Translations under genes and position numbers: made by a program
Notes under the pieces: generated by a model
Database searches by the model: none
The model's input: the letters and a program-made list of their open reading frames with translations, nothing else
What the model was told of the DNA's origin: nothing
From: an uncultured Alphaproteobacteria bacterium
GTDB taxonomy: Bacteria > Pseudomonadota > Alphaproteobacteria > SP197
Direction of reading: 5' to 3'
DNA: 64,000 nucleotides
NCBI GenBank assembly: GCA_943787175.1
Contig: CALSLK010000004.1
Span: 62,001 to 126,000 of the forward strand
Shown here: piece by piece, positions 37,194 through 46,044 of the stretch
Layout: each line of letters starts with the position of its first letter
Numbering within the stretch: position 1 is the stretch's first letter

Positions 37194-38147
37194 ATGGACA
37201 AGCCACTCACGAAAGCACCGGGATCCATTCCCTCGACCTTCCTCAATTACCCCCTGGAACTCGACCTCGACAATCTCGAAGCTGACATTGCCGTGCTGGG
37301 CATCCCCTATGGCATGCCCTACCGCACAGCAGAGATGGCCAACGACCAGAGCCGCGCACCCGATGTGCTGCGCCAGGTGAGCCAGGAATCGGAACTCACC
37401 GTGAACCATTTCGACTGGGACCTTGGCGGTCCGCTAATGGACGGCAAGCCGATCCGGCTGGTCGACTGTGGCAACGTCACGGCGGATCGCTATGACCATG
37501 GCGCGCATTATCAACGGGCCGAAGAAGCCGCCCGCAAGATTCTGGCATCCGGCGCGACACTGATCACGATTGGTGGTGACCACGGCATTCCCATCCCGGT
37601 CATGCGTGCCCTGGAACGTGAAGAGAAAATCACCCTGGTCCATATCGATGCCCATCTGGACTGGCGCGATGACGTCAACGGTGAGCGTGAGGGATATTCA
37701 AGCCCGATCCGGCGCGCGTCGGAAATGGACTGGTTTGGTCACATCACCCAAATCGGGATTCGTGGCATCGGCAGCGCGCGCACAGGCGAAGTCGAAGCAG
37801 CACGTGCCTATGGCGCCGACATCATCACCGCCTATGACATGCACGACATGGGCATGGAGGCCGTGCTCGACCGCATTCCTGATGGTGGCCCCTATTACCT
37901 CACCATCGATGCCGACGGCATTGACCCCACCATCATGCCCGCGGTGATGGCACAGACACCTGGCGGTCTGGACTGGATGCAGACCAGGAAGCTGATCCAT
38001 GGACTGGTCAAGAAAGGCCGCGTGCTGGGTATGGACCTTGTGGAAATTGCTCCGATGCACGATGTCGGCAACATCACGATGGTTCATGCCGAACGCCTGA
38101 TCTGCAACTTCATCGGCGCGACGGTGCGTGCCGGCTATTACGATTGA
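37194..38147 (+). CDS. Ureohydrolase, agmatinase family (copy 2)
   Basis: A 317-residue member with metal motifs TIGGDHGIPIPVMRAL, LVHIDAHLDWRDDVNGEREG and LTIDADGIDPTIMPAVMAQT. The family reads DIDxxDPxxAPGTGTPE in the last block; here the PGTGxPE loop, which lines the substrate pocket, is replaced by MPAVMAQTPGG, so its substrate probably differs from agmatine. The start of the protein (GSIPSTFLNYPLELDLDNLE) also differs from copies 1 and 3. It is followed 10 bp later by a lipoprotein adenosine deaminase, on the same strand. Confidence 0.85.
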   Translation: MDKPLTKAPGSIPSTFLNYPLELDLDNLEADIAVLGIPYGMPYRTAEMANDQSRAPDVLRQVSQESELTVNHFDWDLGGPLMDGKPIRLVDCGNVTADRYDHGAHYQRAEEAARKILASGATLITIGGDHGIPIPVMRALEREEKITLVHIDAHLDWRDDVNGEREGYSSPIRRASEMDWFGHITQIGIRGIGSARTGEVEAARAYGADIITAYDMHDMGMEAVLDRIPDGGPYYLTIDADGIDPTIMPAVMAQTPGGLDWMQTRKLIHGLVKKGRVLGMDLVEIAPMHDVGNITMVHAERLICNFIGATVRAGYYD

Positions 38148-38157
38148 GATGTTACCA

Positions 38158-39642
38158 ATGACCACGTCGAACCGCCTGCTGGGCGCCCTTGCCGGCTTGT
38201 TGTTCCTGTCCGCCTGCCAGATGGCTCCGGCACCCGAACAGGCGCCCCGACAGGACATGGCCGCTCTCTTCAAGGCGCTCAAGGATTCCCCCCCGGAGCT
38301 TGATGCGTTTCTGCGCGCCATGCCCAAGGGCGGTGATCTCCACAACCATGCCGTGGGATCAATCTATGCCGAGAACTTCATTGCCTGGGCGGCAGAAGAC
38401 GGTCTTTGCGTTAACACCACCCGGCTGGTCCTGCTCGACTGTAATGGCAACGGCGAACCGCTTGCAGACCTCTGCGAGGTCGATGCAGGGCCCACCGACC
38501 AATGCAATCGGCCACAGGATGTCGTCCTGGTTTCTGAAACCCTCGACAACAGCCTCTTCTACAACCGCCTGATCGACGGGTTGTCGGTGCGCAACTACGA
38601 ACTTTATGCGCGCAGCGGTCACGATCAGTTTTTTGCCACGTTTGATGGGTTCGAAGCCGCCAGCCTCGCGCGCGAAGGCGACATGCTGGCTGAAATCATG
38701 CGTCGCGCCGGTCAGCAAAACATCCTCTATCTGGAGCTCATGACCTCACCTGGCATGCCCGAGGCCATGGGGCTGGGCGCTGCACTTGCCTGGGACGAAA
38801 ACCTGCAGGCCATGCGCGACGGGATCAGCGGTGGGGACCTTGCAGCGCTTGTCGCTGACACCAGCCAAGCGCTGGACGCGCGCGAACGCGATGCCCGCGC
38901 CCTTCTGGCCTGCGGCACGGCCCATGCCGATCCCGGTTGTGATGTGACTGTGCGTTACCTCGCCCAGGTGATCCGCGTGGTTCCGGCACCCATGGTCTTT
39001 TCACAGATCGTGTTCGGCTTTGCACTTGCCCAGGCTGACGCGCGTGTCGTTGGCATCAACCTGGTTGCACCCGAGGACGACCCTGTCACGCTGCGCGACT
39101 ACACCAAACAGATGCAGGCGGTCGGCTTTGCCGGTGCGCAAGCGCCAGACGTTGGCATCGCGCTCCACGCCGGTGAACTGACCATGGGCCTGGTACCGCC
39201 GGAAGATCTGCGTTTTCACATCTGGCAAGCTGTCGAAATTGCAGGCGCTGATCGCATCGGCCACGGCGTTGATGTGATGTACGAAGACAATCCCTATGCC
39301 CTGCTGGCCACCCTGGCCGAACGCGACATCCTGATCGAGATCAACCTGACGTCCAACGATGTCATTCTGGGTGTCGAGGGAAGAAACCATCCTCTTCCCG
39401 TCTACATGGCAGCCGGGGTCCCCGTCGCGTTATCAACCGATGACGAGGGTGTATCGCGCATCGACCTCACCCATGAATATCTGCGCGCCGTGCAGACCTT
39501 TGGGTTTGGTTACGCCGAGATCAAGCAGTTGAGCTACAACAGCCTGACCTATGCGTTTGCTGACGAACGTGAGGATCTTCTGGCAGAACTGGATGCACGG
39601 TTCGCAGCGTTCGAGGCCACGTGGTCTCAAAGCAATCCATAA
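38158..39642 (+). CDS. Lipoprotein adenosine deaminase-like amidohydrolase
   Basis: A 494-residue metal-dependent deaminase with a lipoprotein signal (lipobox LSAC, Cys19). Catalytic features: GGDLHNHAVGS (first two His), IALHAGE (His and catalytic Glu), ADRIGHGVDVM (His) and VPVALSTDDEGVSR (Asp-Asp). These are the adenosine/AMP deaminase set, close to the secreted ADGF branch. It should act outside the inner membrane, deaminating adenosine or a related aminopurine to free ammonia. Total length exceeds cytosolic Add (about 340) because of an inserted 60-130 segment with extra Cys. The ATG at 38158 gives the proper signal. Confidence 0.87.
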   Translation: MTTSNRLLGALAGLLFLSACQMAPAPEQAPRQDMAALFKALKDSPPELDAFLRAMPKGGDLHNHAVGSIYAENFIAWAAEDGLCVNTTRLVLLDCNGNGEPLADLCEVDAGPTDQCNRPQDVVLVSETLDNSLFYNRLIDGLSVRNYELYARSGHDQFFATFDGFEAASLAREGDMLAEIMRRAGQQNILYLELMTSPGMPEAMGLGAALAWDENLQAMRDGISGGDLAALVADTSQALDARERDARALLACGTAHADPGCDVTVRYLAQVIRVVPAPMVFSQIVFGFALAQADARVVGINLVAPEDDPVTLRDYTKQMQAVGFAGAQAPDVGIALHAGELTMGLVPPEDLRFHIWQAVEIAGADRIGHGVDVMYEDNPYALLATLAERDILIEINLTSNDVILGVEGRNHPLPVYMAAGVPVALSTDDEGVSRIDLTHEYLRAVQTFGFGYAEIKQLSYNSLTYAFADEREDLLAELDARFAAFEATWSQSNP

Positions 39643-39658
39643 GTAGCCTTCCGTAGCC

Positions 39659-40393
39659 TCAATTCACGTAGTCCGGCTCCTGTACGTCGAGCAGGTCGCG
39701 CATGCCGCGGAAGAACTTGTCCGCGCGTGAGTGGTTGCGCGCAAGGTCGGCCATGCCACCGGCCATTTCATCGGGAATCTGGTTGAGCGCGTGACCATCG
39801 CCGGTAGCCAGCACCTGATACATGCAGGCGCGTTCGAGCTGATAGAGCGCGATATAGGCATCAGCCACGGTCTTGCCCGCCACCATGGCACCGTGATTGC
39901 GCATCATCAGGGCACGCTTGTCACCCATGGTATCGGCCATGCGTTTGCCTTCGTCCTCTGAATCGAGAAGACCGTCATAGACCTCGAAATAGGCGACATC
40001 ATCATGGAACTGTGCGGCCTGCTGCGAGGAACAGGTATCGAGCCGCACGTCCTTCCTCATGGAAAGCGCTGTGATGTAGGGCGAGTGAACATGCATAAGG
40101 CATTTGGCTTCGGGGATCACGGCATGAGCGGGGTAGTGAATGATGAAACCGGCCACGGTCGGTTCAGAACCGCCCTCCTGAATGGGCATGCCGTCAGGCC
40201 CAATCGCAGAGACGTTGCTGGCATTGACCAGGCCCCAATGGGTATAGCCCGGCGTGATGAGCATGACTTCAGGGTCGTCGGGCGACACGACCGAGAGATG
40301 GTTCCACACACCTTCGTTCAGACCGTCCCGCACCGCTAGGCGGTGTGCCGCGGCAAGATCACACCGCGCCTGCTGTTCACCGGTATTCTGCAT
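39659..40393 (-). CDS. Class II aldolase/adducin-family protein
   Basis: A 244-residue zinc aldolase-type protein. Metal His residues are visible in CLMHVHSPYITALSM and in MMRNHGAMVAGKTVADAYIA; the N-terminal GLNEGVWNHLSVVSPDDPEV has the usual NxS phosphate-binding turn. Relatives include fuculose-phosphate aldolase and decarboxylase-like enzymes; the substrate is unknown. The ATG at 40393 follows GGGAG. It is divergent from a LysR gene and probably controlled by it. Confidence 0.87.
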   Translation of the reverse strand: MQNTGEQQARCDLAAAHRLAVRDGLNEGVWNHLSVVSPDDPEVMLITPGYTHWGLVNASNVSAIGPDGMPIQEGGSEPTVAGFIIHYPAHAVIPEAKCLMHVHSPYITALSMRKDVRLDTCSSQQAAQFHDDVAYFEVYDGLLDSEDEGKRMADTMGDKRALMMRNHGAMVAGKTVADAYIALYQLERACMYQVLATGDGHALNQIPDEMAGGMADLARNHSRADKFFRGMRDLLDVQEPDYVN

Positions 40394-40415
40394 CACACAC
40401 TCCCTCATCCATGAG

Positions 40416-40434
40416 GCACAAGATCAGCTTGTGC
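40416..40434. promoter_or_regulatory. Candidate LysR operator in aldolase-lysR divergent region
   Basis: GCACAAG-ATCAG-CTTGTGC is a perfect 7-bp inverted repeat with a 5-base spacer, 22 bp upstream of the aldolase ATG and 83 bp before the LysR ATG. LysR proteins bind dyads of about this size (T-N11-A type) in divergent promoter regions. Placement fits repression of the aldolase and autoregulation; binding is inferred. Confidence 0.45.
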
Positions 40435-40517
40435 GTAAATCCAGCTTGCGCCCATGAAATGCGCGAGATCAACGTTCTTTTCTTGCGATCAGAGGCAAAT
40501 CACATTCATCTGTTCCC

Positions 40518-41408
40518 ATGAGCAGCCCGAACCGCATGCCGTCGCCCATCGCGTTGCGCGCCTTTGAAGCTGCCGCACGTCACGAAAGCTTCAAGCGCGC
40601 CGCCGAAGAGCTTTGCGTGACGCCTGCTGCGGTCAGCCACCAGATCAAGTTGCTCGAGCAGGATCTGGGTCGGGGCCTGTTCGTGCGCACCTCGCGCGAA
40701 GTCCATCTGACCGATACCGGACGGGTTCTGTTTGATGCCTGTCACAGCGCGTTCGGCACGATTCTGGATGCCGTTGCGCGATGCCGTGTGGGAGACAGCC
40801 GCGCGACCGTGACCATCGGACTTGGCCCACTGGTTGGCGCTCGCTGGCTTTCGCCAAGGCTTCCCGCTTTCTGGTCGCGCTTCCCCGAGATCGACCTGCG
40901 CCTGCATCACACCTCGCTTGCCGTCGACTTCCGCACATCCGACATGGACCTTGGCATTGCCTGGGGTCTGGGCGACTGGCCCAATGTCGAAGCCCACCAT
41001 CTCCTCGCCATCAGCTCCACGCCGGTCATGAGTCCGGGTTACCAGGAGGCGCACGGCCCCTTCAACGATCCAGGCGATCTGTTGGGCAACCGGTTGCTCC
41101 ATCAGCGCGATCACCAATCCTGGGTCGACTGGTTCCAGGCCGCAGACGTGACCGATGCCGATATCCGCCACGGCACGGTGATTGAGGATTCCAACGTCCT
41201 GCTGCAATCGGCCATCGCCGGTCAGGGTGTGGCACTTGGCAATCTTCCCTTTGTTGAAGACGACCTCGCTGCAGGGCGTCTTGTCCAACCGTTCGATCTG
41301 GCTGTAGCGTCACAGCGTGCCTATCACCTGATCTACCTGCGCGGCGCATTGCGCGACCCCAGCCTGAAGGCTGTCCACGACTGGTTGCTGGAGAAAGCAC
41401 ATCCATGA
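40518..41408 (+). CDS. LysR-family transcriptional regulator (GcvA-like)
   Basis: A 296-residue regulator. The N-terminal winged HTH is SPIALRAFEAAARHESFKRA then AAEELCVTPAAVSHQIKLLE, very like GcvA/AmpR. The effector domain starts at about 90 (VTIGLGPLVGARWLSPRLPA) and has DLRLHHTSLAVDFRTSDMDL and VALGNLPFVEDDLAAGRLVQ. It overlaps the acyl-CoA synthetase gene by 4 bp, so it is cotranscribed with the acyl-CoA synthetase and MaoC genes and divergent from the aldolase. Confidence 0.92.
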   Translation: MSSPNRMPSPIALRAFEAAARHESFKRAAEELCVTPAAVSHQIKLLEQDLGRGLFVRTSREVHLTDTGRVLFDACHSAFGTILDAVARCRVGDSRATVTIGLGPLVGARWLSPRLPAFWSRFPEIDLRLHHTSLAVDFRTSDMDLGIAWGLGDWPNVEAHHLLAISSTPVMSPGYQEAHGPFNDPGDLLGNRLLHQRDHQSWVDWFQAADVTDADIRHGTVIEDSNVLLQSAIAGQGVALGNLPFVEDDLAAGRLVQPFDLAVASQRAYHLIYLRGALRDPSLKAVHDWLLEKAHP

Positions 41409-43522
41409 TTTCCAAGTTGCGGGCACGCCGTCGCGCCAATCTGCGCCGCCTCATGAACCCAAAGCACATCGCCTTTGTCGGCGGCAGTCATCTTGAGCGC
41501 GTTGTCGGGCTGTGCCGTGACAACGGTTATGCCGGACGCATGTCTGTGATCAATCCACGCCATGAGACCCTTGCCGGGATCACCTGCGTCGCCAGTGCGG
41601 AAGACCTCGACGAAGCGCCCGATGCCGCCTTTGTCGCCATGTCGAACCAGCTCACCCTGGAAGCCGTGCAGGCTCTGTCCAACCGTGGCGCGGGTGGCGT
41701 GATCTGCCATGCCACGGGATATGGTGAGATGGGTGGCGAAGGTATCGAAGCCCAGAATGCCCTGACGCAAGCGGCCGGCGACATGGCGCTGATCGGGCCC
41801 AACTGCATGGGCCTTATCAACGCCTTCGACAACTGCGCCATGTGGGGCGAATACACACCATCGCAGCCGATAGACGACAACGGGGTCGCCCTGATATCGC
41901 AGAGCGGCGCGTTCCTCTATGGCCTTTTGAGCGCCGAACGCGCATTTCCTCTGGGTTATGCCGTCAGTGTCGGCAATCAGGCGGTGATCGACAGCGCCGA
42001 CATCCTTGATGCCGTGCTCGACGACCCCCGGGTGCGCGCGGTAGGCATCTACGCCGAGGGTCTGCCCGACGGGCCGGCCCTGTCGGCCGCCCTGGCCAAG
42101 GCAATGGAGCAGGAAATCCCCGTCGTCCTGCTGCGCGGTGGCGGCACGGCCGCATCAGCCGAGCGGTCCTTGAGCCATACCGGAAATCTGGCGGTGCCCA
42201 ACGACTTCTGGGATGCCTTGATCCGACGTTTTGCCCTGATCCAGGTTGAGTCACCCAAACAGCTGATCGAGGCGACCAAACTGCTCGCAGTCACCGGTGT
42301 TCCCCGGGGCAATCGCATCTTCGTGGCGACCTATTCAGGCGCTGCCGGAACCCTGCTGGCCGAGCAGGCACCACAGCGCGGCCTGGCACTCCAGCAGATG
42401 TCTGATGCAACGGTCGAGCAGCTCCGCCCCACCTTGCCTTTTTATGTCGCGATCTCAAATCCGTTCGACGTCAACCTGCCATGGCGCACCGACACCAAGG
42501 TCTCCCTTGATGATCCCGAAAGCATCGCCGAGTGCCTGGAAATCGCGTGCAAGGGCATCACCGACACCTTCGTTTTCATGCTCGATATTCCGCGCCAGGG
42601 AACCGGTGGCGACCTGCCCTGGCTGCCAACCATCGACGCCGTGATCCTGCTGCGGGAACGCCTCGACATCCCGGTCGTTGTCTCCCCGCTGATCCCAGAA
42701 GGCCTGGAGCCCTATCTCCGCGAGAACCTCCTGGCCGCCGGCATTGCACCGCTGACCGGTTTTTCCGAAACACTCGATGCCCTGGGTGCTGCTGCAGCTT
42801 ATGGCGCCGAGCGGGCGGCGGTGACCACAACTGGCGCGCCCATCATGGCGACGAAGCCGCCAGCTTCGTTCCACGCGCTCGATGAGGCAGAGGGCAAGGC
42901 GCTGATGGCTGGTTACGGTCTGCCCGTTCCCCAAGGGTGGTCCGGCCCCGCATCCCAGGCAGCAGAGGCTGCCAGCCAGGTCGGCTTTCCCGTGGTGATG
43001 AAGGTCTTGAGCTCAAAACTCCTGCACAAGAGCAAGCTGGGCGGTGTCCGACTGGGGCTGAGTAGTCCTGCCATGGTCGAAGAGGCCGTTGCAGACATGC
43101 GGCAGGACCTGGAACGCCACGCGCCCGGCCACGGTCTGGAACAGGTCCTGATCGAACCCATGACTGGGGATGCCGTGGCCGAAATCATCATCGGCCTCAA
43201 ACGCCATCCCGAGCTTGGCCTTGCCCTGGTGATCGGGGCCGGTGGCGTCGATGTCGAGGAAGCGCGCAACTATGGCCTGGTGCTTCTGCCGGCAAGCGAC
43301 CGCGAGATTGCAACGCTCGTGGACCGCCTCGACCTTGGCCTGACACCTGCAGCCGTGCAGAACCTGATTGCCGCGACACGGGCCGTCGAACGGTTCGCGC
43401 TGGACCAGGCAGACAGCATTCAAGAGCTTGATATCAACCCGGTTCTGGTGCGCAGCAACGACAGCGTGATCGCCGTCGATGCCCTGGTCGTGCTGGGCCA
43501 AGCAGAGGAACATCAGCCATGA
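41405..43522 (+). CDS. NDP-forming acyl-CoA synthetase (acetate-CoA ligase family)
   Basis: A 705-residue fused alpha-beta protein. The N-terminal CoA-binding domain has PKHIAFVGGSHLERVVGLCR and ALIGPNCMGLINAF; the ligase domain has SQSGAFLYGLLSAERAFPLG and the phospho-His motif SLSHTGNLAVPNDFWDAL. The C-terminal ATP-grasp begins with FHALDEAEGKALMAGYGLPV and has FPVVMKVLSSKLLHKSKLGG and SIQELDINPVLVRSND. It makes acyl-CoA from a carboxylic acid and ATP or the reverse. Such genes appear in dimethylsulphoniopropionate- and aromatic-acid pathways; the acid used here is unknown. ATGA overlaps join it to lysR upstream and the MaoC-like gene downstream. Confidence 0.9.
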   Translation: MISKLRARRRANLRRLMNPKHIAFVGGSHLERVVGLCRDNGYAGRMSVINPRHETLAGITCVASAEDLDEAPDAAFVAMSNQLTLEAVQALSNRGAGGVICHATGYGEMGGEGIEAQNALTQAAGDMALIGPNCMGLINAFDNCAMWGEYTPSQPIDDNGVALISQSGAFLYGLLSAERAFPLGYAVSVGNQAVIDSADILDAVLDDPRVRAVGIYAEGLPDGPALSAALAKAMEQEIPVVLLRGGGTAASAERSLSHTGNLAVPNDFWDALIRRFALIQVESPKQLIEATKLLAVTGVPRGNRIFVATYSGAAGTLLAEQAPQRGLALQQMSDATVEQLRPTLPFYVAISNPFDVNLPWRTDTKVSLDDPESIAECLEIACKGITDTFVFMLDIPRQGTGGDLPWLPTIDAVILLRERLDIPVVVSPLIPEGLEPYLRENLLAAGIAPLTGFSETLDALGAAAAYGAERAAVTTTGAPIMATKPPASFHALDEAEGKALMAGYGLPVPQGWSGPASQAAEAASQVGFPVVMKVLSSKLLHKSKLGGVRLGLSSPAMVEEAVADMRQDLERHAPGHGLEQVLIEPMTGDAVAEIIIGLKRHPELGLALVIGAGGVDVEEARNYGLVLLPASDREIATLVDRLDLGLTPAAVQNLIAATRAVERFALDQADSIQELDINPVLVRSNDSVIAVDALVVLGQAEEHQP

Positions 43523-44478
43523 TCGATCCTGACCTGATCGGACAATTTGGGCCCGACTTCACCTTTCCGGTGGAACGCGGGGCCAACAGGAAGTTCGCCG
43601 TCGCCGCACATGGCCCCTGGTCCGGCTACATGGAGGACGAGGCCGCGCCCATGCACCCTGCGTTCCTGAGCACGGCGAATGTCCTGTGGGGATACAGTCT
43701 GGAGCGGCCCAGGGGATCGGTTTTCGAAGGCATCGATCATGATCTCTCGGTCCCCCTGCATGCTGAAGAGGCCTACCAGTTCCCGGGCAGGTTGCCCCAT
43801 GTCGGCGAAACCCTCACCGCACGCGCCTGCCTGGAATCAGTGACCGAAAAACATGGGTCGCGTGGCGGCGACCTCACCTTTCTGGTCATGCTGACGGAAT
43901 TTCATGACACAGCCGGCACGCTCGTCGCACAAGCCAGGGCGACCACGGTAACGACCCGCAACGCTCCCGACGGTGACGGCAACCTGGGCTCGGCTCCGCC
44001 GCCCTACAAGCCCCGTTACGACAGTCTGGAGCCACCGGATCCGTTCAACGCCATTGCGCGCCAGGAATGGGGTGCGTTGGCGGTGGACAAAGGTCCAGCA
44101 TCAGTTTCAACCGGGGATCTCACCCTCCATGACATGGTCCGCTTTCAGGCCGCATGCGGCGAGGACAACCCTCTCCACTATGACCTTGCTCACGCGCAGC
44201 AGGCTGGCTTTCCAGGTATGTTCGGTCTGGGCATGCATCAGGCCAGCGCGCTTGCAAGTTATGCCGTGCGCTGGCTTGGCGAGGAGAACGCCCGGAGCTT
44301 CCATGCCCGCTTCCGCAATGTCTTCTGGGTCGGCGACCCGCTGACCTACAGCGGCCGGGTTGTTGCCCTTCGCGAAGAGAACGGCCGCAAGCTTGCAGAT
44401 CTGGAACTTGTCTGCACCCGCGACAGCGACCAGGCCGTCATCGTCCAGCTCTGGATGTCCTTCGACCTGACGAACTGA
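43519..44478 (+). CDS. Double hot-dog acyl-CoA dehydratase (MaoC/FAS1-DH type)
   Basis: A 319-residue protein with an N-terminal MaoC-N/FAS1-like domain (AFLSTANVLWGYSLERPRGS and HAEEAYQFPGRLPHVGETLT) and a C-terminal MaoC domain with TLHDMVRFQAACGEDNPLHY, then PGMFGLGMHQASALASYAVR and FHARFRNVFWVGDPLTYSGR. The D-x4-H hydratase dyad of the MaoC domain is represented by EDNPLHYD. It should hydrate an enoyl-CoA. With the upstream synthetase it makes a two-step activation-hydration module under the LysR protein. Confidence 0.85.
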   Translation: MIDPDLIGQFGPDFTFPVERGANRKFAVAAHGPWSGYMEDEAAPMHPAFLSTANVLWGYSLERPRGSVFEGIDHDLSVPLHAEEAYQFPGRLPHVGETLTARACLESVTEKHGSRGGDLTFLVMLTEFHDTAGTLVAQARATTVTTRNAPDGDGNLGSAPPPYKPRYDSLEPPDPFNAIARQEWGALAVDKGPASVSTGDLTLHDMVRFQAACGEDNPLHYDLAHAQQAGFPGMFGLGMHQASALASYAVRWLGEENARSFHARFRNVFWVGDPLTYSGRVVALREENGRKLADLELVCTRDSDQAVIVQLWMSFDLTN

Positions 44479-44643
44479 ACTCGCTTACCCGGCACGCAGG
44501 CAGGTCACGCCATCGCGCTTGTGGGTTGCGACGGCATCAGGCCCTACAATCCGATGATCGCCCGGAGTTCACAGCTTTGAGAACTCTGCTTGCTTCTGTG
44601 TGATCAAACACCACTTTCAGGGTGTTCCATGTTGGAGGAACCC

Positions 44644-44961
44644 ATGCGTAAGAATTTCCTGATCCTCGGCGGCATTCTTCTGGTCGTCGCCCTCTATCTG
44701 GTGGCCATGCATAACGGCCAGTCGATCGGCGCTGTCTGGGCATCAATCGATCCCAACAGCATTGTCGGGTTCGGCTCCCTGATCGAAAACAAGGTCAGCC
44801 CCGATCTGTGGCTGGATGTTTTCCTGCCGGCACTGCAGTGGCAGGCTTGGGTCATTCCCGCTGTTCTGGGCGGCTTGCTGGTCCTGTCGGCACGCCCATC
44901 GAAGCGCTCAGGCGACAACACCCATGGCAATGACACGCCTGACGAAAGCGACGATTCCTAG
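44644..44961 (+). CDS. Small membrane protein, unknown function
   Basis: A 105-residue protein: MRKNFLILGGILLVVALYLV is an N-terminal anchor, a middle soluble stretch IDPNSIVGFGSLIENKVSPD follows, then the helix WQAWVIPAVLGGLLVLSARP and an acidic tail (NTHGNDTPDESDDS). The ATG at 44644 follows GGAGGA at good spacing; the frame is open upstream. No family recognised. Its stop lies inside a long palindromic repeat. Confidence 0.65.
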   Translation: MRKNFLILGGILLVVALYLVAMHNGQSIGAVWASIDPNSIVGFGSLIENKVSPDLWLDVFLPALQWQAWVIPAVLGGLLVLSARPSKRSGDNTHGNDTPDESDDS

Positions 44962-45022
44962 AGCATATCCTGTTTTGATCGAATCGCTTTGCGATGCGAT
45001 CAGAGCAGGTGAAGATGCTCTA
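44959..45022. repeat. 64-bp interspersed palindromic element
   Basis: An imperfect palindrome runs from TAGAGCAT (44959-44966) to ATGCTCTA (45015-45022). Inner arms CCTGTTTTGATC and GATCAGAGCAGG pair with two mismatches, and the centre holds ATCGC-TTT-GCGAT. The element starts on the stop codon of the small membrane protein. TAGAGCAT-type palindromes of this kind recur in alphaproteobacterial intergenic regions; I see only this full copy here. It may also act as a bidirectional terminator between converging genes. Confidence 0.6.
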
Positions 45023-45051
45023 ACTCTATGATGTAGAACGGATTCACATGT

Positions 45052-46029
45052 TTAGCGCCCTGTGCGCTCATGCCACTTGGGCTGCTCGCAGATTGCGCCG
45101 AGGAATTCGACCATGGTGTGGGCGCCCAGATAGGACGTGATGCCGGTGCCCACATCAAGCTGCGGGTTGACCTCGACAAAATCGAAACCCACGACCTCCA
45201 TGTGCTCGGCAATGGCCCGCAGAATGTCGCGCAGTTCCTGATAGGTCATGCCACCGGGCTCGGCAGAAACGCAGCCTGGAATAAGCGGCATGTCGAAGAC
45301 ATCGACATCGATCGAGACATAAACCTTCTCGTCCTTGGGCAGGGTGTCGAACACGAAGCCTGAGGGGCCATGGCGGTAGATCTCGTCCATGGTGACGATA
45401 CGGCTGCCCTCAGCCCGTGCATCGATAAACTCCTGCATGGTGCTGCGCAGGCTGCGAATGCCGATCTGTGTCAGCGAAAGCACGTGCTCCATGGGTTTGA
45501 TGTGCCGGAAGGCGTGCCCGTTGGTAAAACGCAGGTCATGTACAAAGGGCTGATAGTCCATATGCGCATCGAAATGGAGCACATGCATCGGCTCCTTGAA
45601 GGCGCGCACGATGGGATAGGTGATGGCATGGTCGCCACCAATGATGACGGGCATGGCGCCGCGATCCAGGATGGCTTCAACATCGGCCGTGATGTTGTCG
45701 AAGGTCTGCACGATGCCGGTCCCCATGACATCGGTATCCCCGACATCGATGATGCGCCGCTTTTCGGTCTCCCATTGCAGATAGCTCTTGTCGGTCAAGA
45801 CGTTGTAATAGCCCGACGAACCGAAGCGCAGCGAATGCTCACGGATGGAGCGCGGCGCAAAGCGTGACCCCGCCATGAAGGGTGAACCCTCATCGGTCGG
45901 CACACCCAGGATCGCGATATCGGCATCAAGCGTACCGATGTCGTCACAGTAATCCTGACGCAGGAAGGTTGGCACACCCGAATAAGGCGCGTTGTAGCGG
46001 CCAGGTGCGCCACGCATGTTGACTTGCAT
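45052..46029 (-). CDS. Ureohydrolase, agmatinase family (copy 3)
   Basis: A 325-residue enzyme with IIGGDHAITYPIVRAF, VLHFDAHMDYQPFVHDLRFT and VYVSIDVDVFDMPLIPGCVS. In the third metal block the usual DIDGLDP is DVDVFDM and the PGTGTPE loop is PGCVSAEPGG, so metal ligands are kept but the pocket differs from agmatinase. The N-terminus (RYNAPYSGVPTFLRQDYCDD) is similar to guanidino-acid hydrolases. The next gene upstream on this strand is a methyltransferase, 15 bp away, so they form an operon divergent from the HutD-PhyH-HutD trio. Confidence 0.85.
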   Translation of the reverse strand: MQVNMRGAPGRYNAPYSGVPTFLRQDYCDDIGTLDADIAILGVPTDEGSPFMAGSRFAPRSIREHSLRFGSSGYYNVLTDKSYLQWETEKRRIIDVGDTDVMGTGIVQTFDNITADVEAILDRGAMPVIIGGDHAITYPIVRAFKEPMHVLHFDAHMDYQPFVHDLRFTNGHAFRHIKPMEHVLSLTQIGIRSLRSTMQEFIDARAEGSRIVTMDEIYRHGPSGFVFDTLPKDEKVYVSIDVDVFDMPLIPGCVSAEPGGMTYQELRDILRAIAEHMEVVGFDFVEVNPQLDVGTGITSYLGAHTMVEFLGAICEQPKWHERTGR

Positions 46030-46044
46030 CGGGGTTATCCTCTT

